From NCBI GenBank assembly GCA_010093705.1, contig MU006089.1:1180455-1244454 (forward strand): DNA of 64,000 bases, in the 5' to 3' direction. Within the stretch, counting starts at the first letter, position 1; every line of letters starts with the position of its first letter. The notes beneath the pieces are model-generated. The model was not told the DNA's origin. It saw only the letters and a list, made by a program, of their open reading frames with translations, and did no database searches. Shown here piece by piece: positions 49,397-61,427 of the stretch. The stretch is from Patellaria atrata CBS 101060 (lineage: Eukaryota; Ascomycota; Dothideomycetes; Patellariales; Patellariaceae). The translations under genes were made by a program, and so were the position numbers.

Positions 49397-51930
49397 ATGA
49401 TGAAATCGGTACTGATTGTTGGCGCAGGCCCAGCTGGCCTTGTCGCCGCTAAAACTCTTATCCACTCGTCACATCCCAGTCGATTCGCTGTAACCATCGT
49501 CGAGCAGAAAGAACGAGTTGGCGGGATGTGGGCGATTCGGAAGGGTGATCGAAATGGAAAATGCAACTCTGACATGCTTACCAACCTTAGCAGGTTTACA
49601 GTCTCATTCTCTGACCTATCGTGGGATTCCGTGTCTCTTAACGATAGTACGAACCCGCTCGTCAATGACAGTGAAGTCCGCAATGTAAAACAAACGGCAC
49701 CGATGTTTCCAAGAGCGTGGCAAGTTGGAAGGTACCTACAAGCTTATGCTCAGATGTATATCCCCGAAAACTGCATAAAATTGAACAGTAAAGTCACCAA
49801 AGCAGAGCGTTTCCAGGAAGATACTATCCACAAGTGGAAGGTCTCGTGGAACTCTACGCAAGATAGTTCATCAACTCGAGAAGGAGTCTTCGATTATCTC
49901 ATCGTGGGCTCCGGCTTCTTCGCTGTTCCAAATCCACTAGGGATTGATGTTTCCTCTGAATCTGCAGGCAAATTGGATCCCACAAAGTTTACGCACAGCT
50001 CCCATTTCCGCCATGTCACTGAATTCATTCCTGACCTCTATGAAGGATCAGGCAATATTGTGGTCATAGGCGGTGGTATGTCTGGCTCAGAAGCGGGAGC
50101 ATACGTAGCTTCTCAGCTTTCTAGCGCTAGGTATTCACCTTCCGCTCATGAATCCCCGGTTGGTTATAAGTGTTACCATGTTACATCTCGTCCATTCTAC
50201 ACTATGAAGCGGTACCTCCCAATTGATCCTCAAGAGTCGTCAGGAAAGTATAATCAAACTCCCACTTTCTTACCAATGGATCTCTGTCTATACGATCTCT
50301 CAAGACGGCCTCCCGGTCCGATTGCACCAGGAAATGGACTGATGCCACCTGAGAGAGCCGTCAAGACACATCAGTATCTCGAGTCTATCCTTGGTGGCGA
50401 TCAGAAAGATCTTGGATCTTCAGCGCTGATACATGGAGGTGAACAAACCAAACGTCCCGCTTACGTAGGTATCAGCGACACGTATTCTAATTTTGTGAGG
50501 TCTGGTGATATTACTCCTGTAAGGGGACGAGCAAGCGGAGTTGGGACATCTTCGGATGGGAAGATTGTCATACATGTAGAGGCAGGCGATGAGGGACAGG
50601 AAACGAAGACTGCATCTCGTGTATGTAAAATATTCCTGATATATGCTATTTTCATTAAGAAAAGCTCTATGCTATCCATTGTTACCCTAATCATTCAATG
50701 TTTCTGCAGCAGTATCTTTCCGTTTAAGTGTCCAACAATTTCTTTCGAAATAACTTAAGTACAAATACTTTCTCGCCAATGGCTAAAAGTTATACGCAGG
50801 CCACCATCGAAAATGTTGTTGGAATCATATATGCGACTGGGTTCACTCCGCAACCGGCAATATCATTCCTTCCAACTGATGTTCTGGAAACCCTTTGCCA
50901 CGATTCAGACAGCCACCGACTCCCCCTTCTGCTACAACGTTTCAGCTTCTATAACCACAAAGTTCTCAACTTAGCTTTCGTCGGTTTCTACGAAGGACCC
51001 TTCTGGGGAGTGATGGAAATGCAAGCACGTCTGATTGCAAAACAATGGGAGACGGGCGATGTTCTAAAACCAGTTACATCATCATTTGAGAATGCTGAAA
51101 AGGAACTGGACGATCTCCTCTCTCTCCGTGAAGCTCTCAGGGAGCATCATGACCAAAAACCACAATTTTGGATGGGCGACTATGTGGGCTTGGTAGAGAC
51201 TATGTCTCATCTTCTCGATATTCCACGCAGTGATATCGCATCTCCCTCTTCAGTTAGGGTTAGAAAACAGCCCCAAAACGACGACAACAGGACTGGACCT
51301 TGTGTCGCTGCACGGTACACCAGTTCGAATCCGCTCTCTCTCGAGTCGGCGAAGATTCTACGAGACTTAAATACTACCCTTTTGCAATCAAAGTCTGAAT
51401 GCCGTTTTCTGCCTGCAGCCACATTCAGCGCGCTCCAAGGGCCATGGCAGCTTTCGCGCAGGCTAACAAGTTTTCTCACCGGCTTTCCATCTGGGGATTT
51501 CAAGGGCACAGCACACTTTCATCCGCGTCAGCCAACAGACGAGAAATTCGACGCAGAATACTTGTACATCGAGCAAGGAAGCCTCACCATGGAGACCGGG
51601 ATGGTATTATCTGCTACGAGGCGCTATGCCTACAGGTATAATGCAGTCAAAGACCAGATAAGCGCTTGGTTCGTGAAAGATGATGGGTTGACAGTGGATT
51701 ATCTTTTCAATGAGATGGAGTTCCAGCCAAAGCTTGGCGAGGAAAAAGAAGGCTCGATTGAGGATGAGACCGGTTGGATTGCAACATCGACCCATCTCTG
51801 TGAAAGGGATAATTATGATTCTCACTGCGAATTTAGATTTCGAGGTGTAGAACTCGAGAAGTTTGCGATTGATTATGAGGTCAAGGGCCCAAAGAAGGAT
51901 TATGTGAGCCGGACTTGGTATACACGATAA
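49397..51930 (+). CDS. flavin monooxygenase-type oxidoreductase fused to DUF6314
   Basis: Exon 1 is 49397-50620 (or 50618); exon 2 ends at 51930. The FAD-binding Rossmann motif VLIVGAGPAGLVAAKTL is at residues 5-21, ERVGGMW follows, and a second dinucleotide site VVIGGGMSGSEAG lies near 222. After the splice come VVGIIYATGFTPQPA (the FMO ATGF block) and VPN-type NLAFVGFYEGPFWGVMEMQ. From about residue 634 a separate domain matches DUF6314: FKGTAHFHPRQP, EYLYIEQGSL, RRYAYRYN, ISAWFVKDDG, and KKDYVSRTWYTR at the C-terminus. The splice junction is uncertain: donor 50619 with acceptor 50728 keeps the frame (807 aa), whereas the better donor 50621 with acceptor 50759 leaves one extra base near 50784. 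Likely an NADPH-dependent hydroxylase; substrate unknown. Regulated perhaps by the divergent Zn2Cys6 factor. Confidence 0.82.
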
Positions 51931-53211
51931 AGTCTCAACCTAATAGATACCTGGTAGTGACAAAAACTCCAGTAGTATTTTGGTTGCTGTGCACACAGTG
52001 TACCTTAAATGGTGTACAGATGAGCCATGATTTATGCTAAAACCTCAAGGAAAGAAGAGCTGTTCTGATGCATAAGACTGAAAGAAAAATGTTTGAAGAA
52101 AAGCCTGCATTCCAAAATACGATATACTCCTCGCCGTATTTGATCCTCAGCCAAATTCCTCCGTGGAACTGCAGCACAAAATACAAAACCACGTTCACTT
52201 ATCTGATTTCAATAAGGGCTGTCTACTTATATCTTCCCTGAAGCTCTTAAAGAACCCGCGGTTACTGTACGCTTGCTATACTCTGCTGAATGGATACTCG
52301 CACTGAGATCTCGATATCTGTTCGATGTATATACTGTACAGTACAAGCTGTACAGCTGAGAGCCCATTATAGAGTCTAGTCCAGCACATACCGTGAAGTT
52401 AGAGTCCATTTCCAGACCAAGCGTCCAGTAACTTAGGAGTGCTCTGGTAAGCAAAGGGAGAGCTAGAGTTCGAGTCGCTTCTGATCCGATGAAAGATGCG
52501 TGATGTAACAACGCGCAGTGCGGAATTTTATCGAGAGATACTCCGTCACTTGATCTCTACCTACTGTCAGCAATACGATCATTTGGGTCTGTTTCTTAGC
52601 TCGAGACCTGAGTGTTAATTAGCTTTTCGAACAGAGACACCGAATGAGGTTGTCGCTGGTGTTCGCGGTCGGTGGTCGCGTTTACCAGATGGGAAAACTC
52701 TTTTCCGAACCGCCGCTCTACTCCCAGTTCTCATCACTCTTCTTCTCCTTTACACTCCCCCTATGAAGCTGGAAATCGGTCTCATTTTTGCTGACATGCA
52801 TGAGACATCGACCTTCGTCCGCTTTTCCGGCATTTCAAAACCCCCGACGACCTCTAATAGAATTGTTGAGCCAGTATCTCCACGGAACTCCTTTACTTTG
52901 GTGAGAAGGACATGCTCGTGTTGTGTTCAATGACTGCTTCTTGACTAAATATACGAGCAGAGACCATGCAATGTATAAAAAAAAGTGTAGGTTGATGCTT
53001 ACTGATCTTAAGAACTCGGAGGTCGATAGGGCTAAAGCAAATTGGCAATGCAATTGACGGTGTGAAATGAGTAGTATCGTGAAGTTCGATGGCTGTATAT
53101 AAATTCAGGATTCCTTGCTTTCAACAGGGTCGAGTATACTAATTGATTCATTTTCATGAACAATATTCACAACTATCCCCGGTCTATCTATCAACCCAGA
53201 GACCCGCTGAA
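51931..53211. other. intergenic region upstream of MDR oxidoreductase
   Basis: 1.3 kb; carries the perfect 12-bp palindrome TACTGTACAGTA at 52332-52343 and another GTACAG copy just behind it. No gene recognised. Confidence 0.5.
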
Positions 53212-54207
53212 ATGTCAACGTTATCGATCCCCTCTACCGCGAAGACGTTGCTCTATGATGTTGCAACGCAAAAGGTCCAGCTTGTCCAGCACCCTACTCC
53301 TACAGTCACTGTAGATTCCACCGAACACCTCATCCGTGCCCATGCAGCTGCGTTATGTGCTGGCGAACTGTCCTGGCTCTCCAACTTTCCTTCTGGGAAC
53401 CCAGACAAAGAGCCGGTCCCAGCATACGACGTTGCAGGGACTGTTATCATCTCTCCTCTGGGCTCACCCTTCAAACCTGGCGATGCGGTGTATACACGAA
53501 CGAATTATTTCCGAACTGGCTGCGCGAGAGAGTACGCAATAGTACTAACGGAAGAGCTTGGAAGAGTACCTGGTCACCTTACATGGGAAGAAGCTGCATC
53601 GGTGCCATTAAGCGCGATGACAGCATGGCAGGCTCTGTTTGTTCAATCAGGTATCGGGGAGCTGCACGATAAGTCATGGCAAGGGAAGCGAGTGCTTGTG
53701 ACTGCCGCAAGTGGCGCAGTCGGTAACTGGATAGTGCAACTGGCCACGTTGGCGGGTGCTGAAGTTATTGCAACTTGTGGTCCGAAAAACGTGGATTTTG
53801 TAAAGAACTTGGGCGCGAAAGTTGTGCTGAATTATCGAGACATCGGGATCAAAGAGTGGTTCCAGTCGGATTCTGTCCGGCAGGTCGATGTCGTTATCGA
53901 TTGCGTCGGTAACACACCCCTCGAAGAATCTTGGTACGCTGTGAAAAGTGGTGGTATTTTCATGAGCATCGTCCAGCCACCTAATCAGAAAAGACCCTCC
54001 GATGTGGATATACCGGACGTTCGGAATTTCTTTTTCATTATGCAGCCGGACGGTCGTCAAATGTCCTACATCTCGCAACTACTTGAAGAGGGAAAAGTTC
54101 ATCCGGTAGTAGATAGTGTGTGGACTCTAGAAGAGCATGAAGATGCATTTGAGCGGCTGAATAGTGGGCATGCGAGAGGTAAAGTTGTGTTCAAGATTGC
54201 AGACTGA
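53212..54207 (+). CDS. MDR-family zinc-independent oxidoreductase (quinone oxidoreductase-like)
   Basis: Single exon, 331 aa. The GroES-like N-terminal domain has PAYDVAGTVI and FKPGDAVYTRTN; the Rossmann domain has LSAMTAWQALF and VLVTAASGAVGNWIVQLA (the AxxGxVG cofactor motif of NADPH quinone reductases), VIATCGPKNVDFVKNLGA and VDVVIDCVGN. The Cys/His/Asp ligands of the structural zinc loop are absent, so it is a zinc-free enzyme of the QOR/enoyl-reductase branch. The C-terminal HARGKVVFKI is typical of this family. Initiation at MSTLSIPS is chosen because the conserved fold begins shortly after; the frame is open upstream. It lies downstream of and in the same direction as the FMO gene (1.28 kb apart), so joint action on a common substrate is possible but unproven. 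Confidence 0.9.
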   Translation: MSTLSIPSTAKTLLYDVATQKVQLVQHPTPTVTVDSTEHLIRAHAAALCAGELSWLSNFPSGNPDKEPVPAYDVAGTVIISPLGSPFKPGDAVYTRTNYFRTGCAREYAIVLTEELGRVPGHLTWEEAASVPLSAMTAWQALFVQSGIGELHDKSWQGKRVLVTAASGAVGNWIVQLATLAGAEVIATCGPKNVDFVKNLGAKVVLNYRDIGIKEWFQSDSVRQVDVVIDCVGNTPLEESWYAVKSGGIFMSIVQPPNQKRPSDVDIPDVRNFFFIMQPDGRQMSYISQLLEEGKVHPVVDSVWTLEEHEDAFERLNSGHARGKVVFKIAD

Positions 54208-56862
54208 AATCCTTGACGCATGTTCGTCTACAGTACTTTGAGTCAACTTTTCGTACAATTAGACACTTGGCGAGCCTGTATAGTGAAATCTACATAGTCC
54301 ACATATAATCTTAGCATTGGGATAATGGGATAGCAGAGGTTCCTCAATACTTTCCCGTGTACTTAAACTATAAGAATTACTAGATGGAAAGAAATGTATT
54401 ATGACGCCTGTTTAGAAAAATGAATATGAGGAATTGCGCGAGTAATATAGCACCACTCAAAAAACTAGGGGAAGAAAGAATTGTTCCCACAAAGGGCAAA
54501 GCTAGTTAGATGTGGTAGTTTTCTCACCCTCCAGCTAGTCCAGGAGAGTAGTGAAACAACTCACATGGAAGGAAGTATCCAAAAGTATTCATTCAGCTCT
54601 TAAGCTGTAGCCACTTCTTCTCCTCGGTTACTAGTTCTACATTTCATAATGTGCGTTTCTGAATTACATGGTATAGGTAGACCTCCGCTATCTGTAAGGA
54701 GTCTAGAGATACCCCTTACCCCTAGTTGAGCGTAGACTTGGTGTTACCATATAGCAAGCTAGGAAAATCGTGACATAATACTAGAAGAGATCTTTCTTGG
54801 ATTGTGCATACCGGTACTGTAAATACATTTCAACAGCTTGAAGGCAGTGATGTGATGTCGTAGAGAGAACCAAGCACCCTTTCGGAGCTCACAGACGCCG
54901 GGGCGGTCGGCAACCCGGAATTGCGTCACCACGAAAATCGATATCTTCCTCCAGATCATCCCTTGCGAACGGCAAACGAAAAGGACAATTATCGCCTTAT
55001 TTCATGTCCATATCCACCTAGACGATGAGAGAACTGCCGCCGATTCCTGAACTTAAAGCATCTCAAGCCGCGCTCATATCAGTCCGTAGCCTATTGGAAT
55101 GGTGTAATTTTACTCCGTATCTTCTTCAACTACCAGTATTGTCCAACCAAAATCTCTATGTATCAAGCATCTCCTGTCGGTTTTTTCAAACCACGGACTG
55201 TAGAATAAAACATGACAAGGCAAATCATTCATTGCGCTATATCCAAATTGAAGACTTGAGCCCTTACAAGATAACGAAACATGTTGAGGTCCGAGTTTAG
55301 GGCAGACATGCATTTAAAATCTCATCAAGCTTATCATCATGCGTTTCGAGTCTTTCTCGGGTATCCCCCTCTCCCTGTTTGCAGTACTCAAATCTTTGCG
55401 CCCAAAGTAGAACCAGGACGGCCTTATACAACTCATGTTGTATCTTTTATACAGTATAATGGGCTGGCTCTGAACGTCCGTTCAGGCTACACCAAGTGTC
55501 TACCCACTACTGAGGAGCACAAGAGTCAACAGAGAAGCTAAGAACATATTAACTCCACGTAAGCTTCGTGGATCGAGGTTTGCGGGTTTTTTGATGAATG
55601 ATTTTGAGTTCGCTTGTGGCTGAAATGATTCATCTATTGTTCCTTGCATTTTTTCTTGACCTTCTTTGAACCTTCCTTGCATGATATTCTTTTGCATTAT
55701 AAGGGTTAAGGGTAGAATACTCGTGACATATCACCGGGATAATTATTGAGTCGAGTGTGGGGAAGCTGGATGAGCTCGAGGGGTGTGAACAGGGCGGTGA
55801 GGAAGATTTTGGTGATGATTCTGGTGGTGAGAAGATGGTATCAAGGGAATTCTGCCGTTCTAGAGCCATCGGGCAATCTTTGGCAATCTAGCATTTAAGC
55901 CAAGATTAACCCGCCATTTTATCCTCCATATTGAAGCGAGACGAACCTCTTGGTCCGCAATAAACTGCTCAATCATTGAAGAAAATGTTGATATTGGGAG
56001 GCGTCTTGGTCCTACACAAGCTGTCAGTTTGCGAAGGTGGTTTGCTCCAGTTTGAGAAGTTGGAGAATTCTCTTTTTGTCCCTGATGGAAATATACGTGG
56101 TACGAGATTCTGCGAAAGACACCACCCCCCTTACAACCCCCCCTCCCACACGCACTTCTCCGAGAGAGTGGGACGGGTGATCTCTAGGGCGATCGATGGC
56201 TGATGATTCACGTACTAATGTCGATCGAACAGGGCCGGATGCGTGTTGAGGAGGTGGGCACAATCGCTGGTGGAGGGGCAGAAAGAGGCAGAATTGGTGG
56301 ATGAGAGCATCACCACTTCCTCAAGCCATTTTCCAAACCGACCAGATAGATTCAATGTCCTGGAACGTTCCGTCTTGCCGGGCCGCCAGACCATCATCTA
56401 ATGTACTTTTGTATATTATGCCTATACGCAAACAATATCTCGCCATAACTTACTCTACCTCCCTCCAATACCACACCATGTGCGACGCAAATCTGCGCTC
56501 TACCGAGCTCGTCTATGAGGATCCTTGGGATTACCATGTCTCGAAATTATGATGGCTCTCTTGGTCTAACGCTGGTTCAATCGAGCCACAATGTGGGGAA
56601 ATAGACAACTATCTTTGCATCTTCTCAGCGGTAATCAGAGTCAAATTCAATTCCAACTGCCCGATATCGTACATCACTCTATCTGTTCTCTCCGTTCAAA
56701 CACTGTCTACGATGCTTCATACGATGCTGCAATTCGGCTTTCGATTGCATGTTGACCTCATCGACTTGAGATGAACTACTCTCTAGTTTGCGGTTTCTCG
56801 ATTAAGTTTACTGTGTGCCTTCGTATCTGTACTTGCTATTGAGATAGCTCTTGGTCGGAGCT
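54208..56862. other. long intergenic region, no gene recognised
   Basis: 2.65 kb. Minus-strand frames at 55500-55697 and 55630-55869 are Ser/Pro-rich and overlap each other, without domain or splice support. Nothing else recognised. Confidence 0.5.
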
Positions 56863-59094
56863 ATGCCAATGGCGATATTTGGCACACACTTTGGCACCCA
56901 CGCTATTCTTGCCTCGTATCTCTTCTCGTGTTCGAATGCCGTTGCAGTAAAAAGATCTGGTACGTGATATAACTCAACCCTCTTGAACATATGCTCAGAA
57001 TGCCTACAGTAACGCCGATACTGCCCATGTCATGGTCGAATTCATCGACGACTGTCTCTACTGAGCCTTTGACCGCTTCATCATCTATACTAACTTCTCC
57101 TCCTACCATAACGGAAATTCATTCGACCGTCTTAGTGTCAATATCTTTACCGGGCACTGGATCTTCCATAGGTATGATATACGTTATTCGTGATCAAACA
57201 TCGCTCATCGGTTCTGTTAGGAACTACTTTCAATGCTACCGAGACCACAAGCATTAATTCCACCGCCGTGGTTACTCCCTCACGGACGAGGACGAGGACA
57301 AGGACGAGAACTTGGTCAAAAACCAGGACAAGGACTCGATCAAGAACTTGGACGGGAGCGTGGAATGGGACCCGAACACGGACTCGAACAGGTCTACCAG
57401 GAACTCGATATGAAGAGCCAACGTCGACGGAAACGGATGAGGATGACGGAATGGGAGGTTGGATGACGATTGGAGCAGTCCATGGTGAGCAAACCGCGAG
57501 CATATTGGATCTTCCGACCGGATGGTGGGATGAGGAAGATGGAGATGATGAGGAAGATGGAGGTGGTTGGTGGATGACCATCGCCCAAGCGCATAGCGAA
57601 TCCGAGGAGACAATAATCGATCTACCGACTCCAAAGCCAGGTTTCGATCCTGACAGAGACTGTCCTTGGTGCGTCGAGCATGCAGAAGTTTCTGAAACTC
57701 TGACTGGCGCACCTACCGCCACGGATATAAAACCGGATATACTCCGGACCGACACCGATCTAATTCAATCACATAGTACCAGTATCCGAATGAACAACAT
57801 ACCCCAATCGCAAATAGATCCTTCCCGAAACAGTCCTACCCGAATATTCACTCGACCATCAGTTCCGCTGGTAAATAGGCCATCAGCTCGCCCGTTAACC
57901 AGACCTACGCAACCCTTGACTGGAGGAGGCCGCCCGGTCATCACCGTTGGTTCTTCCACTATCCCTATCCGTACCGTCGATGTACCTCGGGTGGAATCGG
58001 GCGCAACCGTAACTTCTAGAGCCTTTATAATCGGCTCTTCCACCGTCTCTGCTGGTCAAACAATCACTATCAACAACACACCCGTCGCAGTAAACGTTAG
58101 ACCGGAAGCGACACAAATTGCCGTCGGCGGCATGACCCTTCCATTCTTCTCTCCTCCTCGTAATGGAGTGTCTAATGTAAACAACGCCGGTGAAAATGCC
58201 GGTGAAAATTCCGTTGATAATTCTGGTCAAAATGCTGGTCAAAATGACGATGAAGACTCTGGCGAGAATGACAGTGAAGATGCCAGTGGAAATTCAGGGG
58301 AAAATGCCAACGCACATCAGAGCTTCCACCCCATCACTGTATCCGGTCAGGTGCTTGCTGAGACCGACTCCGGCGGTATCCTTATCCAGGGGCAAACCCT
58401 CACCCCAGGCTCCGTCATAGCCATTGACAACAATGGCGCACCCCTTATTATTAGCCTCGACATGTCTCCCGACGGTGTCCGGGAGCTGGTCTTCGGCGGT
58501 ACATCCACCATCACTCTTCCACCTACTCAAACAATCCCGCCGAACCCTCTTCTCTCCATTAACGGCGAAATCATCGCGCCCAACTCACAAGGTCGCTACA
58601 TTGTAGACAACCAAACTCTCACTCCTGGCGGTCCCCCCATCACCGTTTCAGGATCCGTCATCTCTCTCGCCCCCTCCGCAACCTTTGTCGTCGTCGACGG
58701 AACGACGTCGAAGATGATACTCCCAACGGCCGCATTCGTCGAAGCTGGAGAATACGTCTTCACAACCACGATGCCGGCATTGCTCACCATGGGCGACGAG
58801 GTCTATACCGCCAACTCCCAAGGCAACTTCATCATCGAAGGCCAAACCCTCCGACCAGGCGAAGTCGTCACAGTCGACGGTACGAGGGTTAGTCTCGATT
58901 CCGAAGCGACGGAAGTCGTCGTCGGCACCAAGGCCGAGGAGTTAGGCGTCATTACCACCGTTGTCACGGTCAGGGGGCCCCGGGAAACCGGAACAAAGAC
59001 CAAGACCGGCGCTGCGGGGAAGAGATATTCTGTTGGCTGGATTCGGATTTGGCTGGGAGTTGTCGGTGCGTCGGCGATTTTAGGTTTATGGTGA
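56863..59094 (+). CDS. secreted repeat-rich surface protein, probably GPI-anchored
   Basis: Exons 56863-56959, 57010-57171 and 57221-59094, introns of 50 and 49 bp, 710 aa. An N-terminal signal peptide (HFGTHAILASYLFSCSNAVA) is supplied by exon 1. Next are a Ser/Thr-rich stretch, a TRTRTRTRTW-type repeat, an acidic Trp/Gly patch (DDGMGGWMTIGAVHGEQ, GGGWWMTIAQAHSE, two related copies), a GEN/GQN repeat (NAGENAGEN, NSGQNAGQN) and at least three beta-rich units of the form GQTLTPGS...VSG..., for example GILIQGQTLTPGS, YIVDNQTLTPGG and FIIEGQTLRPGE. The protein ends in a hydrophobic segment (RIWLGVVGASAILGLW) at the very C-terminus, as in GPI-anchor signals. Cell-wall or surface location is inferred; function unknown. 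The start is Met 56863 or 56869. Confidence 0.75.
57283..57405 (+). repeat. imperfect hexamer (GGACGA/ACGAGG) coding repeat
   Basis: Purine-rich tandem units of six bases (ACGAGG, ACAAGG, ACTCGA variants) encoding the Thr-Arg dipeptide repeat of the surface protein. Units are imperfect, so it is an old or selected minisatellite that may vary in length between strains. Confidence 0.7.
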
Positions 59095-59360
59095 TAGAGG
59101 ATCGGAATACCCCCCTTTTTTGTTGTCGTTGTTGTATAGTGCTATCCTCCCGACCCTCTGTGTATGAGGGAGATGTAGAGGGAGTCTTTATGCTGTATCC
59201 GAGGGCGGACATCTGTTGGCGTTTGGCCTACATGGAGCTCTGCGAGTGGTATCCATGGGTGATATCACATCGTTGGCCCTGAGTCGCTCCATGGCATAGG
59301 AGCGGTGTGTATTGTATATAGGGTATATGGATTTATAAGATTTATCTTGTCGCATCTCAC

Positions 59361-60790
59361 TCACACCTTGGCCAACTCGACCCTCTGCTCCGTCGTCCTT
59401 CCCAACCCTTCCTTCGCGTAAAAGTCCATCGGATATACCTCCTCGACCCCCTTATTCCCATCCATCCATCCCGCCTCTCTGACACCTAATGTCACGAGCG
59501 CCTCATACGGACTCAGTAGCGGCCGCTCGAATGCATATCCCCAGTCTATGCTCAACCGCGGACACGCGATCTGCACCCACGCCTCGACGTCGGCCATCAT
59601 GGCGAGTTTCCCGGGGAAGATTTCCGACAGGAGGACGTTGACGACCGGGATGCCGCGCTCGGCGAGCAGGTTCTCGATCAGCGTCATTGTGTGCGGGTTC
59701 CCCTGGCGTCCGAGGCTCCCGAGTATAATGCCCCATTTCCTCGCGTGGCGGGCCAGCATGACGGCGGCGCTGCGGAGGCGGTAGAGTTCACCGTGGTCGT
59801 AGGTTTCGTGCGTAAGGCGGCGCGAGTAAGGGTCGTAGCGATAGGCGGGGAGGGAGGGGTTGTGGATCATGGCGCTTTCGAGATGGAAGCGGCCGTCGCC
59901 GAGGTAGAGGATCAGGTCTGCGGCTGTGTTGTCTTTTTCATCCTTGGAAAGACGCGGAGAGGTGCAGCCGAGAATTTCGCCTTTGCTGAGCGGTGTCGAT
60001 TGGGGGATCATGATGTTGAAGCCTGCGTTTCGGAGAGCCGGGGCGGTGTTGTGGATTGTGCTGTTGAATTGGATCGTTCCTACCATCGCGATGGTCTTGC
60101 CGAGCTGGAAGTTGCGAGTGAGGGTCTGCAGGAGATGAGTTGTGTCGATTGAGATGGCGACGAAGATGTAGAGGGTTGCGATTTTGGTTGTCGAGACGGG
60201 GATTAGACAGCTGTGTGCGTAATGGATCAACAGGTCGCATCCCAGAGCCCGGGCGGTGAAATCGTCGATACAACAGGCACCGTAGGTGACATCTCCCATT
60301 ATCAGCGTCTCGGTGTCTGGACAGAACCGAGTGATGATGTCTGATATAGTCGTGGCGAACAGTAGCAGGCCCTCGGGGAACTGTAACGCGACCTTCTTCG
60401 CCCCTGAACTCCGCACGCGGTGTATGGTCTTATGTAACTCAAATGAGTAATTTGAGGGAAGTAGAGCAATGGCTGTATTGATATCAGGGTCTGAGAGGAT
60501 AGAATTGGGAATATTGTGCAAGGCACGAGCAGTCCTCCGAGGTTGTGTAACTAATCATGGCCCTGTCAGAGTTATTCAAGTGATATTGAGAAGTTTCAGA
60601 GCGAGTGCGGACCTTGTATAGCTCCACTCTCCTCGATATTCACATTGGGATCGTTTTGGGAGGACTTTTCTGCTGCTGCCCGCCGTCCTACGAATCTCTT
60701 CTTTGGAATCTTAGGAACTGTGGTGGCATCTCCATCTATATCGGTGGGGATATCGAAGCCTAGATTGGTTGGAAGTCTGTCTTCTTCCAT
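59361..60790 (-). CDS. DPH1: diphthamide synthase subunit 1 (DPH1)
   Basis: Minus strand; exons 60613-60790 and 59361-60550, 62-bp intron, 455 aa. Exon 1 carries the N-terminal [11 protein letters not shown] segment; exon 2 begins [15 protein letters not shown] and continues with [86 protein letters not shown] and [20 protein letters not shown]. The Cys residues in GACC, HSC and ACPR are the three positions expected to hold the [4Fe-4S] cluster. With Dph2 it makes the first carbon-carbon bond of diphthamide on elongation factor 2, a radical SAM-type reaction in the cytosol. The intron donor is GTCCGC, a weak match, but it is the only junction found that keeps frame and family sequence. Convergent with the surface-protein gene, 266 bp between stops. 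Confidence 0.93.
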
Positions 60791-61427
60791 TCCGTTTCAA
60801 GATCCGCGGTTAGATTTCTGATCTTTGATTAGAAAATATTTGTATGAGAACTGTGTAAGGAGTAGAAAGACTCGAAAAAAGTTCCCCGCGGTGGTGACGG
60901 TGCCGAGGCCACCATTCAAAGGATCACTCAGCACGCAAAGCCACCCCTGAGGGCCCTGACTGGCTGTCCGTTCAAGTCCGCACCCCCAATTCTCTTAGAA
61001 CAACTCCATCAACCACAATCCTTTCACTGTAAACTGCCTCCTCATGAAATATCGCACGCCTGATTTGACTATATAGTTCCCTCAGAATATTTCCGAGTCT
61101 CTATCGGCCCTTCCTCCCCTTGTTCCGAGGGGAAAGACTCGGTTGTATGATCGTCGCTTCTGTTCTCTTTGAGCACAAATTACTATCCCCCTGTATGGAG
61201 ATCAATGAAACTATAGGACTCACTAAACGTACACCTTGGACCTGGTTGTATTTAGTGCTTATATAGGTTATCGATAAGTTCAGCATGTAGTATTATCGAG
61301 CTCAGGAATCAGTTTGACCATTCCTCACCGACTGGGTTCACTAATCAAACAACATAGAACCTAGAAGCCCTTTGAGTATTTATTCTTGACTGACGGCTAC
61401 AGAATCTAGAGTCGGTATCCAGTCCAG
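60791..61427. promoter_or_regulatory. divergent promoter region (DPH1 / GNAT)
   Basis: 637 bp between two start codons; A/T-rich on the GNAT side. No specific site can be supported. Confidence 0.4.

Noticed and set aside
55500-55869. Ser/Pro-rich minus-strand frames in the 54-57 kb intergenic region.
   Set aside because: They overlap in different frames and no splice model joins them into a plausible protein.
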